Numbered from the stretch's first letter, positions 1 to 9,729 are shown. The stretch: 64,000 nucleotides of DNA from Pseudomonas sp. MUP55 (GCF_034043515.1 NZ_CP138214.1:2542001-2606000), one strand, 5' to 3'. The notes: generated from the sequence alone by a model not told the origin. Translations and numbers: made by a program.

Positions 1-3000
1 TACTCATCGTAGGTGGTCCGATCATCGAGCAAGATATCCAGGAACATGCGCTGGACCAGATCGCTCATGGCCTGGCCGGTGCGGGAGGTCTGCAGGCCTT
101 GTAACCATTCACGTTCATATTCATAGACGGCAAAGGCGTCATCCACCGACTGCTCGAGGATTTTTTCCATGTCCCTGATATCGGCGCCGGCGAGGGTGAC
201 CTTTTTCAGTTCCTGTGCCAGGGGCAAGAGCGACTGACGCGTCTCGATCAACGGCGTCACACGCTCCGTGAGAATGTCCAGTAACCTGCGGTAGAGGGCG
301 CTGCGGGTGGCGTAGTCCTTGATTTCCCTCTGATGACTGGCCTCCAGCGCGGGTCGCTGCGCGGGGGTGGCCCGTTGCACTGCGTCCCAGGCCAGTACCA
401 GCGCGTCGCGCTGGGCCCTGAGGGTGTCGCGCATTTTATGCATCTGAGTGAAAGACTGCCTGACAGGGGGTTCCAGGGTCCCGACCAGTTCAGCGTTGAT
501 CTGCCCGATACGGGTGAGCAGCTGGGTTTTTTGTTCAAGCTTCTGCTCGCGCAGTTCGGCCATGCGCTTGGGGCCCGAGCCGAGCAGGCGCAGGCCGCGA
601 TCCAGGCGCCAGTGGCCGCTGCCGTCGGTCCTGATCGGGATGCCGGGGTGGTCGATCTTTTCGGGGTGAACGATGAATACCTCGCCAAAACCCGGCACGA
701 CATTGACACGGAACAGCAGGCTGCCCACCGAGGCATGCAACTTGCCGTCGATCTGGTACAGGCCTTTGTAAAGGCCGGTGTCGATGGGCGCCGGTACCGG
801 GTCCGGCCAGCGCACGTTGTAGGCCAGCAATTTTTCCAGCATGCGCGCTACCGCGCTGTCGCCGGCAACGCTGAGGTCAAAGTCCAGCAAGGTGCGACCG
901 CCTCCCGGGGGTTCGCTGGGCAGGCCCACCGCGCCTCGTCGGATCTGCGTGGCCGGTGTGCTCGAGGGTGCATCCAACGGACGCCGAAAGGGCAGCCTGG
1001 CCAGGGCCTGTTCGGTACCAGATTCCTCGCGCGGCGCAATCACGGCCGGCTCATCGGGCGCACGCTGATGCAGCAACAGCATGGCGATGTTCATCAGCAC
1101 ATCCACCCAGGCCAGTTCCCGGGTGGTGGGGTCTGTGCTTTCCAGGGCAGGCAGGTCCTGTTTCAGGCTTTGCATCACCTGAACCAGCCAACCCACCACC
1201 GCAAGCGGCCCGCGCACGGCCATCAGCAGCGTGTTGAAACCCAGTTGCATGCCTTCCACGATCAGCTCCCAGCGGCTCTCGGTATTGGAGGTGGATTCTC
1301 CCTCGGCCTGGTCCAGCAGTTGATGCGCTTCGCACTCGAACAGGTATTCCAGCAGCGTGCCGGTGTTCAATGCAAGCAGCACCTGCGCAGCACTTTCGTC
1401 GTCGGCGCCGGCCAATGCTGCCGGTGCCGGCACCCTGGGCAGCAGGTCGAATTCCGAACCGATGCCGACCCGAACATAATGGGGTTCGAGGAACCCGCCA
1501 TTGCTGTAGATCGCGCTGGCGTGCTCCGGCAACCAGGCCAGCACGCTGGCCTGCAGCTCGCCGGTCTGGACAATCGCGGCGAGCAGGTCGGCACGGCTGC
1601 TGAACTCGCGCAACGCCTGGGCACAGGCGGGGCGGTACAAAACATGAGGCCCGGCCTGCGGGTCCCGGGCCTCGATGATGAACATGTTTTGCACCACATC
1701 GGCGTTCGCACCGGGTTTGCGCAGGAATCCCAGGGGGCGCATGACGATTTCCGTTTCGCCGACCCAGCGACCAGCGCGCTGCTCATTGAGCACCGCCGCC
1801 ACATAACGCGCACCGCGTGCGGTCAGCCCGTTAAGCCCCTGAAGTTTGTATTGCAGCGCCTGCATCTTGAGTTGCAACGGGCGTTGCTGCTTGAACAGGC
1901 GCTGGCGTTTTTGCGCCGCCGTAATGTTGTCGATCAGTTCCTGGCGGATGTAGTTGGGGTAGTTCAGGCCGATGTTCAGCCGCTGGACCAGTTGGAAAAT
2001 GTACTCCGGCGTCAACCAGGCTTCCAGCGCTCGACCTTTGCGGTGGCTCAGGGTCATGGAGCCCTTGGGGCGTCCGGATAAGTTTTTCAGGGCCAGTTCC
2101 ACCAGGCTCATCATCACCGGCTCCAGGTAGCCGCTGCCCAGGCTGCCGACCGGCACGTGGAACGTCAGTTGCAGATCGTCGGCATCGTAGCTGTCGGCGA
2201 GTGCCGTTTGCGTGCAGGTACGCTCGCCATGCAAGGCTTGGTTGCGGTCCAGGCACAGCTGGTTGTTCAGGTGAGAGGTGGTATAGGCACCGATGCTGTC
2301 CAGTTCAGCCAGTTGCGGATCGCCCAGGGCTTCGCGCTTGATGATGGCCTGTTCGAGTACGTATTGATGGTAAGTAAACTGATCGGCGGGCGAAGCGCGT
2401 TGCAGCCAGCCGGGCAACGCAGCCTTGAGTGAGGACTGCGGCTGTGCGCGGGCTCCGGGCAGGGCGGTCAGCAGGCGCGCCGGATCGGTGGCGGCGGCGA
2501 AAAGTCGCTCCAGTTCCTCAACGCTGCCATTGGCGGGCAGGCTGATAGCGGCCAGGTCGTCCAGTTGCTGGTTAAGCACAAGGGCCGCTTGCACCTCGAA
2601 AATATTGCCGTCCGGCTCGTATTGACTCCAGGTAATCCGGTCGGCAACAAACTGCCTGGCCATGCGCTCGCCCCAGGCTTCGCCAAAGTCATCCAGGCTG
2701 TCGAAGGGCTCGATTTGACCGGACAGGCCACACAGCAACACCTGCGTGCCGCTGACCAGCAAGAGGTCGGCCGACTGCACGCTCAGGCGCTTTTTGCCCT
2801 GTTTCAGGCGGGTTTCCAGGGTATAGGCGTGCACGGCTTTATCGGGCCATGGTTGGCGTACGCGGTCTTCCCGGTCGGGGCAGCGGGCCAGAGCGCTGAG
2901 CACGTTGAGGGGCTCGGCGTCGTTGCCCAACTGGTCCACGGCCATGCGGCGCAGCCGAGCCTGGAGCATGTCCGCCAGCCATTTCCAGCGGCTGTCGCTG

Positions 3001-3440
3001 GCGCCGCCGGCCTGGCCCCAGTACGCCGTCACGGCGTCCTGAAAACCAATGAACAGAACCTGGGCCAACTCACGGATCACTGCCTCAATGACGCTCAGAT
3101 CATAATTTTTTGGGCCGTCGGTTTGATACGTGAGCCGGGTGCCGGTGGCGTCGCTCAGGTAGCCGTCCAGACCGCCACGCGTCGACATATCCGGGTAGCT
3201 GTCAGTGGCCAGATACTCCAGGGCCACGGTCAACAGCGGGAGCAAGGCCCGTCCGCCGCCGTCACGCGGCTGCGCCAGGCGCAGGTCGGCGGGCGGCTGG
3301 GTCAGCAGCGGGAATTTTTCCTTGAGCAGCTCCGACAGCATGTGCGCGGCGACGTCGCGCAGGGTCGGGCGTGTGGCGAACTGTGCGGCAACCGCCTGTT
3401 GCAGCAGGTCGGCTGGGGTGTCGCGGGTTGAATCAGGCAT
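1..3440 (-). CDS. Large DUF6543 (dermonecrotic toxin domain)-like protein, C-terminus beyond window
   Basis: An open frame of about 1,146 codons begins at the ATG at 3440 (MPDSTRDTPADLLQQ) and stays open to the left edge, so the C-terminus is missing. An AAAGGA ribosome site lies six bases before the start. No signal peptide is visible. The sequence resembles the large Pseudomonas DUF6543 proteins: a block near residues 575-640 with HVLYRPACAQ, SVLAWLPEHA and YSNGGFLEPH, a hydrophobic stretch near residue 740 (FNTLLMAVRGPLAVVGWLV), and a later block with GLYKGLYQIDGK and HWRLDRGLRLLGSG. Relatives are usually 1,000-2,000 residues, often with leucine-rich repeats or an enzymatic C-terminal domain, and are suspected effectors or toxins. 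The family assignment is from memory of these motifs. The role of this protein is unknown, and the part that would carry an activity lies outside the window. Confidence 0.75.
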   Translation of the reverse strand, partial: MPDSTRDTPADLLQQAVAAQFATRPTLRDVAAHMLSELLKEKFPLLTQPPADLRLAQPRDGGGRALLPLLTVALEYLATDSYPDMSTRGGLDGYLSDATGTRLTYQTDGPKNYDLSVIEAVIRELAQVLFIGFQDAVTAYWGQAGGASDSRWKWLADMLQARLRRMAVDQLGNDAEPLNVLSALARCPDREDRVRQPWPDKAVHAYTLETRLKQGKKRLSVQSADLLLVSGTQVLLCGLSGQIEPFDSLDDFGEAWGERMARQFVADRITWSQYEPDGNIFEVQAALVLNQQLDDLAAISLPANGSVEELERLFAAATDPARLLTALPGARAQPQSSLKAALPGWLQRASPADQFTYHQYVLEQAIIKREALGDPQLAELDSIGAYTTSHLNNQLCLDRNQALHGERTCTQTALADSYDADDLQLTFHVPVGSLGSGYLEPVMMSLVELALKNLSGRPKGSMTLSHRKGRALEAWLTPEYIFQLVQRLNIGLNYPNYIRQELIDNITAAQKRQRLFKQQRPLQLKMQALQYKLQGLNGLTARGARYVAAVLNEQRAGRWVGETEIVMRPLGFLRKPGANADVVQNMFIIEARDPQAGPHVLYRPACAQALREFSSRADLLAAIVQTGELQASVLAWLPEHASAIYSNGGFLEPHYVRVGIGSEFDLLPRVPAPAALAGADDESAAQVLLALNTGTLLEYLFECEAHQLLDQAEGESTSNTESRWELIVEGMQLGFNTLLMAVRGPLAVVGWLVQVMQSLKQDLPALESTDPTTRELAWVDVLMNIAMLLLHQRAPDEPAVIAPREESGTEQALARLPFRRPLDAPSSTPATQIRRGAVGLPSEPPGGGRTLLDFDLSVAGDSAVARMLEKLLAYNVRWPDPVPAPIDTGLYKGLYQIDGKLHASVGSLLFRVNVVPGFGEVFIVHPEKIDHPGIPIRTDGSGHWRLDRGLRLLGSGPKRMAELREQKLEQKTQLLTRIGQINAELVGTLEPPVRQSFTQMHKMRDTLRAQRDALVLAWDAVQRATPAQRPALEASHQREIKDYATRSALYRRLLDILTERVTPLIETRQSLLPLAQELKKVTLAGADIRDMEKILEQSVDDAFAVYEYEREWLQGLQTSRTGQAMSDLVQRMFLDILLDDRTTYDE

Positions 3441-3579
3441 TGGCGTTCCTTTACGTGGGTGGGAAGTCATCACCAAAGGTAGTGTCGGCCTGCTGCGCGA
3501 GGTGGTAGCCGGTTAGGGCTTTAGGTGCGAGGCGCAAACTGGCCTATGATGGGCGTTTTGAACCTGATGAAAGATGGTT

Positions 3580-3873
3580 ATGACCGATAGCTTGCTCAGC
3601 GCCCTGCAAACCTGTGACATGGTGGAAATCGACGGGCTGTACACTTTTGACTTCCAACTGAACGCGCAAACGTTGCGCATTACTTGCCTGGACGGGCGGG
3701 CGCCCAAGCACTGGGTGTTCAGCCTGGCGCAACTGCAGGCGGCAACGCGCGATGACGCCACAGGGTCCTGGACACTGAGCAGCGATGCCGGCGAGCACCG
3801 GTTGCTCTGCATGCACGGTTCTACCGGTGACAATGACAATAACGACGAGGACCAAACGGATGAACATGCGTAA
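3580..3873 (+). CDS. Small DUF5629-like protein
   Basis: This gene encodes 97 residues starting MTDSLLSALQTCD. The ATG at 3580 is preferred over the in-frame ATG at 3574 because the GAAAG ribosome site is then six bases away. The protein has no signal peptide, a compact mixed sequence (HWVFSLAQLQAAT, SDAGEHRLLCM) and a very acidic tail (DNDNNDEDQTDEHA). It resembles the Pseudomonas DUF5629 family of unknown function. Its stop lies 14 bases inside the lactonase gene, which suggests translational coupling. It is divergent from the DUF6543-like gene. Confidence 0.7.
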   Translation: MTDSLLSALQTCDMVEIDGLYTFDFQLNAQTLRITCLDGRAPKHWVFSLAQLQAATRDDATGSWTLSSDAGEHRLLCMHGSTGDNDNNDEDQTDEHA

Positions 3874-5035
3874 ATTCTGGCCCCTGCTGATGGCGGGCAG
3901 CGTCGGCGCGATGTCGGTGCAAGCCGCGCCCGCCGCCACCTATGAACTGCTGGTGGGCAGCTACACCGCCGGCACCAGCGAAGGCATCTACCGGTTGCAG
4001 TTCAACAGCAGCACCGGGCAGTTCCAGGGCCAGCCGGCGCTGGCGGCGAAGGCGCAAAACCCGTCGTGGCTGACGGTCTCCAGGGACCAGAAGCACTTGT
4101 TCGTGGTCAACGAAAATGGCCCCGGCCAGAAGGACCCGGTCGGCCGCGTCAGCAGCTACAGCATTGACGCCGGCACCCATCAGCTGACCTTGATCAACCA
4201 GGTCCAGAGCCTGGGCAACGAGCCGACCCATTCGAGCCTGGCCGGTGATGGGCGTTACCTGTTCGTGGCCAACTATTCGGTGCTGCAGGATCCGGGCGGT
4301 AGCCTGGCGATTCTGCCGGTCGATGCCCAGGGCAAACTGTCGGCACCGGTGCAGATGAGCGGGCACCCGGCCAGCGGCGTCAACCCGGAGCGCCAGGCGT
4401 CCAACCATGTGCATTCGGTGGTGTCGTCACCCGATGGCAAGTATGTGTTCGTCCAGGACCTGGGGGCCGACAAGGTGTTCGCCTACCGCTACGACCCCAA
4501 GGCCAACCATGAGCTGCCGTTGACTCCAGCCGACCCGGCCGCTGTGCAACTGCCGCCCGGCAGCGGCCCGCGTCACCTGCTGTTCAGTGCCGACGGCAAG
4601 CACGCCTGGCTCACCACCGAAATGAGCGCGCAAGTGGCGGTGTTCGATTACCACGACGGCAAGCTGAGCCAGACCCAGCTGGTGGACTTCGCCGCCGGCC
4701 AGCCGGTGTCCGACAAGGCTGGAGCGGCCTTGCACGCCTCAAGCGACGGCAAGTTCCTGTACGTCAGCAACCGTGGCACCACCAATCAGATGCTGGTGTT
4801 CAGCATCGACCCGGCCACCGCGCACCTGAAGGAACTGCAGCGGCGCTCTGTTGAAGGCGATCACCCGCGCGAGTTCAGCCTGGACCCGAGCGGCAAGTTC
4901 CTGCTGGTGGCCAATCAGAAAAGCAACGAAATCGTGGTGATCGAACGCGACCCCAAGACCGGTCTGCTGGGTAAAACCGTGCAGAAACAGCCGATCGATG
5001 CGCCCAGCGACCTTAAGTTTCTGGTGCGTCAATAA
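3860..5035 (+). CDS. Exported lactonase-family beta-propeller protein (6-phosphogluconolactonase-like)
   Basis: This 391-residue protein belongs to the seven-bladed propeller lactonase family (YbhE/Pgl type). The ATG at 3860 is chosen because GAGG lies nine bases upstream and because it gives a clear signal peptide (MNMRKFWPLLMAGSVGAMSVQA). An in-frame ATG at 3785 lies inside the preceding gene. Repeated blade motifs are visible, such as YELLVGSYT, FVVNENG, HVHSVVSSPDGKYVFVQDLG and KFLYVSNRGT. Family members hydrolyse 6-phosphogluconolactone, but a periplasmic location makes another lactone or sugar acid more likely here. The substrate cannot be told from sequence. Confidence 0.88.
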   Translation: MNMRKFWPLLMAGSVGAMSVQAAPAATYELLVGSYTAGTSEGIYRLQFNSSTGQFQGQPALAAKAQNPSWLTVSRDQKHLFVVNENGPGQKDPVGRVSSYSIDAGTHQLTLINQVQSLGNEPTHSSLAGDGRYLFVANYSVLQDPGGSLAILPVDAQGKLSAPVQMSGHPASGVNPERQASNHVHSVVSSPDGKYVFVQDLGADKVFAYRYDPKANHELPLTPADPAAVQLPPGSGPRHLLFSADGKHAWLTTEMSAQVAVFDYHDGKLSQTQLVDFAAGQPVSDKAGAALHASSDGKFLYVSNRGTTNQMLVFSIDPATAHLKELQRRSVEGDHPREFSLDPSGKFLLVANQKSNEIVVIERDPKTGLLGKTVQKQPIDAPSDLKFLVRQ

Positions 5036-5040
5036 GCCAC

Positions 5041-5061
5041 AGGCCCCGCTGAGCGGGGCCT
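5041..5061 (+). terminator. GC-rich hairpin after the lactonase gene
   Basis: AGGCCCCGC and GCGGGGCCT form a nine-base-pair stem around a TGA loop, six bases after the lactonase stop codon. There is no clean U-run behind it, so it may be a weak intrinsic terminator or a 3' end-stabilising hairpin. Confidence 0.6.
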
Positions 5062-5191
5062 GAGCCGTTGTATTAATTGTATTGATAGCGGCTAATGTTT
5101 CAAAGCATTTCAAAGGTTCAACCCTCGGGCGTAAGTTGGGTTCCAAGGCCTCCACCGGCCATCCAACCAAACGAACACGAGGGTTACCATC

Positions 5192-5371
5192 ATGAACTTC
5201 AATCTCTTCTCGATCATCGCCGCTTCCGCTGTTTCCGCGACCGTTGCACTGCCTGCCGCCGCCAGCGTGGAAGTCACCGGTAAAAAATCCAGCACCAGCG
5301 CCTACACCCAGAAATACTTGCAGCAAAGCGCCAATTTCTACGCCGCACTGGATCACAAAATTCAGCACTGA
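5192..5371 (+). CDS. Small exported protein of 59 residues
   Basis: The ATG at 5192 has a GAGG ribosome site at 5179-5182. The product begins MNFNLFSIIAASAVSATVA and has a typical signal peptide with a likely cut after LPAAA. That leaves a mature peptide of about 35 residues rich in Ser, Thr, Tyr and Gln. The third codon position is strongly G/C-biased, as in neighbouring genes, which supports real coding. No domain is recognised. I believe similar short exported proteins are annotated as hypothetical in other Pseudomonas. It probably acts in the periplasm. Confidence 0.65.
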   Translation: MNFNLFSIIAASAVSATVALPAAASVEVTGKKSSTSAYTQKYLQQSANFYAALDHKIQH

Positions 5372-5392
5372 GCAGCAGGCTACAGAGGCCCT

Positions 5393-5483
5393 ATGTGAGA
5401 GGGGGCTTGTTGCCGATAGCGGTATATCAGTCACACCTGCAGTGCCTGACAAACTGCTATCGGGAGCAAGCCCCCTCCCACAT
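5393..5483. repeat. REPIN (REP doublet), GTGGGAGGGGGCTTGC family
   Basis: The two inverted arms start ATGTGAGAGGGGGCTTG and end CAAGCCCCCTCCCACAT, with the conserved CCGATAGCGGT / GCTATCGGG inner parts and a variable middle. The left arm carries mismatches (GAGA for GGGA, TTGTTGCC). It sits between two converging genes. Confidence 0.85.
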
Positions 5484-5499
5484 GGGACCGAGTCGCGAT

Positions 5500-6094
5500 T
5501 CAGGGTTTTGCCATTACCGCTGTAAACAATGGAGACTCCAGAAACCGCTGCAGCCACGCCTGTAGCCGTGGATAGGGGGGTGCCCGCAAACCACTCGCGA
5601 TCGACATGGGCAAACTGGCGCACGAACGGCGCGACGGCCGCATCCGCCAGGCTCATGTGCGCGGCGAGCAAGTAGTCACGGTCCGCGAGCAACGCCTCCA
5701 GCCTCTGCAAGAACTGCTCGCCCTCGGCCCGATAATGCGCCATCGGGTGTTGCGGGTAGCGCTCGGCGTACTTGTATCGATTCAAGTGATGTTTGAACCC
5801 CTGATCATTCTCGGCAATCAACGCCAGTACGGCGGGGTCGCCTTGCAGCAGCCAATCGTCGGGATCGTTTTGCGCCAACGCCCACTGCATGATGTCCAGG
5901 CTCTCCTCAATCACCCGACCCTCCACGCTCAACACCGGTACCGTACCCTTGGGCGACAGTGCCAGCATTTCGGCCGGCTTGGCCTTGAGGCTCACCTCGA
6001 CGATGTCTACCGCTATGCCTGCATAGCGCAACGCCAACCTTGCGCGCATCGCGTAGGGACAGCGCCGGAACGAATACAGCAGTACCTGGCTCAT
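5500..6094 (-). CDS. Glutathione S-transferase, frameshifted near the C-terminus
   Basis: The protein starts MSQVLLYSFRRCPYAMRARL, a thioredoxin-like GST N-terminal domain with a CPYA active-site cysteine as in omega/glutaredoxin-like GSTs. A helical C-terminal domain follows (LAAHMSLADAAVAPFVRQFA). The start overlaps the sbcC stop by four bases (ATGA), so it is the last gene of an sbcD-sbcC-gst operon. As written, the frame runs through a C6 run (plus strand G 5575-5580) into more than 200 meaningless residues opposite the lactonase gene, to 4739. Removing one base from that run restores a normal family ending (PRLQAWLQRFLESPLF, stop at 5500-5502). The coordinates give the corrected gene of about 197 residues. 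Confidence 0.8.
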
Positions 6095-9000
6095 TTGACC
6101 TCCAGGGTGCTCAAGCCGTTGCCCTGGCGTTTGACCTGGATCTGCACCGGGATGCGCTCGTGCATTTCCTGCACGTGGGAAATCACCGCCACCTTGCGGC
6201 CCTGGGCCTGCAGGCCGTCGAGGGCGTCCATCGCCAGTTGCAGCGACTCGGGGTCCAGGCTGCCGAACCCTTCGTCGATAAACAGCGACTCGATCTTCAG
6301 TGTGCTCGACGCCATCGACGCCAGGCCCAGGGCCAGCGCCAGCGAAACCAGGAACGTCTCGCCACCGGACAGCGAATGCACCGAGCGCAGTTCATCGCCC
6401 ATTTCCGTGTCCATCACCAGCAACCCGAGCATGCTGCCGCCGCGCTTGAGGCGATAGCGGCGCACCAGTTGGCGCAGTTGCACATTGGCGTGGTGCACCA
6501 GCAGGTCCAGGTTGTAGGCCTGGGCAATTTTGCGGAAGGCGTCGCCGGTGGCCGAACCGATCAGCGCACTCAGGCGCGCCCAGCGCTGCCATTCGTCATA
6601 GGCCCTGGCGATCTGCTCGGCGAGGGCGTGGTTGGCGTCCTGGCGACGCTGGTCTTCGGCCTGGCGCGCGCGCAGTTCGGCGCAGTGTTTCTCGCTGTCG
6701 GCCAGCTGTTGATTGAGGGCGGCCAGGGCGGCGTCCAACTGCTCGGCGTCGAGGTTGCCATTGTGTAAGGCCTGGTGCCCGGCGAGGCGTTCCTCGCGCT
6801 CGCGCAACAGGACGCTGGCTTGTTCCACGGCCTTTTCGCTGTGTTGCAGCTGTTGGCGCAGTTGGTTGACCTGTGCCTCATCAAAGGCCAGCAGGTGGCT
6901 CAGGCCGTCGTCGTCCAGTTCCGGGTGCTGGGCGCGCCATTCGCCCAGGCGCACGTCGAGGCTTTGCTGTTCGGCGGCCAATGCCTGTTGGTGCTCCTGC
7001 TGGGCTTTGAGGTCGGCGGCCAGCTGGATCAGGGCGTTGCGCAATGCCTGCAACTGCTGGTTGGCGTCGGCTTCGCTTTGGCGTGCCTGTACCACTGCCT
7101 GGTCCAGTTGCAGTTGCCACTGTTCGGCACTGGCGTGGTCGCCCAGCAGGGTACTGAGCGTTTGCTGGGCGGCCTGTTGCTGCTGGGTCAGATCGGTTAC
7201 TTGCTGCACCGCAGCAGCCAGTTGTTGCTGGCGATGCTGCTGATGGGTCTGTTCTTTCTCGATGGCCTGCTGGCGCTCGTGCTGCTCAGCCAATTCATCG
7301 CGCTGATGGCCCACGTGCTCAAGGCGCTGGGAGACCTGCTGGTCCAGTTGCATGAAAGTCGCCGCCGGTTCACTGCGTAAACCCTCCAGCGTTTCGGCCG
7401 GCAACAGGCCGGCAAAGGCGTTGAGTTCGGCGTCGAGGCGTTCGCGGTCGCTGGCCAGTTCGCGCTGCTGGTCCACCAGCTGCTGACGGGCTTGCTGGCT
7501 CGCGTCCTGCGCAGCTTGCAACTGTTGCTGCAAACGTCCGGCGTTTTGCTGCAGGTTGAGCAGGGCGCCCTGGCGTTGTTCATCCTGGGTGATGCTTTGC
7601 GTGAGCTGATCGAGCTGCTGAGCCAACCAGGCGCTGCGTTTGGCGCCCTCCTGGTTGAACAGCGCGGCGCCCAGCGGATGCGCGTGCAGGCTGGGCGTGA
7701 GGCCCTGTTGTTGCGTCGCCAGTTGCTCCTGTTGTTGCAGAAACTCCTTTTGCTGGGCGATCAACCCACCCACTTCGCCACGCAGCTCGGTGAGCCTTTC
7801 CTTGAGGCTGTCCACGGCTTTCTGCGCCGTGGCTTCTTCGTTCTCGTCATGCCGGCCGAGGCTCTGCAACAACGCTTCAGGCTGGTGGTAGGGGTGCTCA
7901 TGGCTGCCGCACACCGGGCACGGCTGGTCATCCTGCAACTGCTCGCGCAGCTCCTCGACGCTGGCACTGCGGGCCAGGCGCTGGCGTTCCAGCAGTTGCT
8001 TGGTCACCGTCAGGGTTTGCTCGGCCACGGCCAGTTCGGCCTTGGTGTGCAGGCCGGTCTGGTTCAATTGTTCGCGTTGCTGCTGCGCGTGGGCCAGTTT
8101 CTGCGTGAGGTTGGCCGCCTGTTGATCCAACTGCTGCTGGCTGTCCCATAGCCGGGTGAGGTCTTCGAAGGCGCGTTGCTGCTTGCGATTGTCTTGCAAC
8201 AGGCTGGCGAGCAGTTGGATCTGCTCGGCGACGGCCTGCGGTTCGGCGCCGGCTTCCTGATACAGCAGGTTCAGCGCGTCACGTTGCTGGGCGAACTGCT
8301 CGGTGGCGCTGGTGGCACGCGCCTCGAGCTGCGCCAGCTCGGCCTGGCCTTTGTTCAGGCGATTGCCGATCAGCACCAACTGTTGCAGGCGGTCGCGGTA
8401 GGCGCTCCAGGCATCGCTTAACGGGGCGAGGGCGGCGCTGCGTTCAAGCTCGGTGGCCAGCCGTTGCAGGCGCTCGGCGACTTCGGCCTGCTTGGCTTGC
8501 AGGCCCGTGAGCAAGGCTTGGCCTTCACTGCAGGCGCTGTCGTGCTGCTGCTTGTCCTCGGTGCGCTTGGCCAATTCCTTGGTCAAGTGGGCGAGGGTGG
8601 TCTGTGCTTCGAAGGCCTGGCGCAACAAGGGCGCGGCGTTCGCCTGGTCGTGCTGGGCTTGGGCGAGTGCCGACTGGGCGCTGGCCTGCTGCTGTTGCGC
8701 CTGTTCCTGGTGGCTGTGCAGCGCGGTTTGCTGGTCAAGGTGCTGTCGAATCTGCTCGGCAAGTGGGGCCAGCAATGCGTCGAGTTCCGCGCGGCGCACG
8801 AAGTGATGGCGCTGCGGGGCGAGCTGGTCCAGGCGCGTCAAATCCTGGCGTTGCTGGCCTTGGCTGTCCCAGTGTTGTTGGGCTTGCTGCAACTGCTCGG
8901 CGGCGCTTTGCTGGCGCTCCTGCCACTCGCCCAGCTCCTTGAGCCAGGTGTGTTGCAGCTCCAGTTGCTTGAGCTGGGCCTGTTGGGTCTTGAGCTGGTG

Positions 9001-9729
9001 TTGCGCCTGGGCCAGTTGCTGGTCGAGTTCGGCGCGGGCTTCGGGCGCCAGGGGCACCACGCCGGTGGCCTGGTCCTGCAACTGCTTGTGGGCGTCTCTG
9101 GCGTCCTTGGCCTTGTCGAAGGCGCGGCGCCCAAGCTGGGTGTAGAGCGCGGTGTCGGTGAGCTTTTCCAGCAGTTCGCTGCGCTCGTTGTCGTTGGCCT
9201 TGAGAAAGGCGCTGAACTCGCTCTGCGCCAGCAGCACGGCCCGGGTGAACTGCTCGAAGTTCAGGCCCAGGGCCAGTTCCAGCTGGGTCTTGTATTCGGT
9301 TTTCTGGCTGGCCAGCAGTTGCTCGCTGTCCAGGTCGATCAGGCTCTGGCGGCTGGCCTGCAACTTGCCGCTGGCCTTGTCGCGGGCGCGGTTGGCTTCC
9401 CAGCGCGCGCGGTAACGGCGGCCGCTGACGCCGACGAAATCCACCTCGGCATAGCCGCCGCCGGTACCGCGACGCAGCAGGGTACGCGCATCGCCAATGG
9501 AAATATCGCTGTCGGCGTCCGGCATCTTCGCCTGGCCGGTATCGCCCAGGCGTGGCACCGCGCCAAACAGAGCCAGGCACAAGGCATCGAGCAGGGTGCT
9601 TTTACCGGCGCCCGTGGGCCCGGTGATGGCAAACAGACCGGCGCTGGCCAGCGGCTCGGCGGTGAAGTCAATCTCGAACGGCCCGGCCAGGGAGGCGAGG
9701 TTTTTCAGGCGGATGGCGAGGATCTTCAT
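6091..9729 (-). CDS. sbcC: SbcC, ATPase subunit of the SbcCD nuclease
   Basis: This 1,212-residue SMC-like ATPase works with SbcD to cut DNA hairpins and clear protein-blocked DNA ends. The Walker A motif GPTGAGKS is at residues 37-44. Two long Gln/Leu-rich coiled-coil arms flank a zinc-hook CPVC near residue 603. The C-terminal lobe carries the ABC signature LSGGETFLVSLALALG and the Walker B segment SLFIDEGFGSLDPES. The ATG at 9729 overlaps the sbcD stop by four bases, so the two are translationally coupled. The length is typical of Pseudomonas SbcC. Confidence 0.96.
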   Translation of the reverse strand: MKILAIRLKNLASLAGPFEIDFTAEPLASAGLFAITGPTGAGKSTLLDALCLALFGAVPRLGDTGQAKMPDADSDISIGDARTLLRRGTGGGYAEVDFVGVSGRRYRARWEANRARDKASGKLQASRQSLIDLDSEQLLASQKTEYKTQLELALGLNFEQFTRAVLLAQSEFSAFLKANDNERSELLEKLTDTALYTQLGRRAFDKAKDARDAHKQLQDQATGVVPLAPEARAELDQQLAQAQHQLKTQQAQLKQLELQHTWLKELGEWQERQQSAAEQLQQAQQHWDSQGQQRQDLTRLDQLAPQRHHFVRRAELDALLAPLAEQIRQHLDQQTALHSHQEQAQQQQASAQSALAQAQHDQANAAPLLRQAFEAQTTLAHLTKELAKRTEDKQQHDSACSEGQALLTGLQAKQAEVAERLQRLATELERSAALAPLSDAWSAYRDRLQQLVLIGNRLNKGQAELAQLEARATSATEQFAQQRDALNLLYQEAGAEPQAVAEQIQLLASLLQDNRKQQRAFEDLTRLWDSQQQLDQQAANLTQKLAHAQQQREQLNQTGLHTKAELAVAEQTLTVTKQLLERQRLARSASVEELREQLQDDQPCPVCGSHEHPYHQPEALLQSLGRHDENEEATAQKAVDSLKERLTELRGEVGGLIAQQKEFLQQQEQLATQQQGLTPSLHAHPLGAALFNQEGAKRSAWLAQQLDQLTQSITQDEQRQGALLNLQQNAGRLQQQLQAAQDASQQARQQLVDQQRELASDRERLDAELNAFAGLLPAETLEGLRSEPAATFMQLDQQVSQRLEHVGHQRDELAEQHERQQAIEKEQTHQQHRQQQLAAAVQQVTDLTQQQQAAQQTLSTLLGDHASAEQWQLQLDQAVVQARQSEADANQQLQALRNALIQLAADLKAQQEHQQALAAEQQSLDVRLGEWRAQHPELDDDGLSHLLAFDEAQVNQLRQQLQHSEKAVEQASVLLREREERLAGHQALHNGNLDAEQLDAALAALNQQLADSEKHCAELRARQAEDQRRQDANHALAEQIARAYDEWQRWARLSALIGSATGDAFRKIAQAYNLDLLVHHANVQLRQLVRRYRLKRGGSMLGLLVMDTEMGDELRSVHSLSGGETFLVSLALALGLASMASSTLKIESLFIDEGFGSLDPESLQLAMDALDGLQAQGRKVAVISHVQEMHERIPVQIQVKRQGNGLSTLEVK

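Noticed and set aside
333..2081. A 582-codon plus-strand frame
   Set aside because: It lies wholly opposite the DUF6543-like gene, and its Gln/His/Arg-rich translation has no domain or ribosome site.
4739..5499. C-terminal extension of the glutathione S-transferase frame
   Set aside because: It arises from the frameshift at 5575-5580 and runs through a REPIN, the 59-residue gene and the lactonase gene on the other strand.
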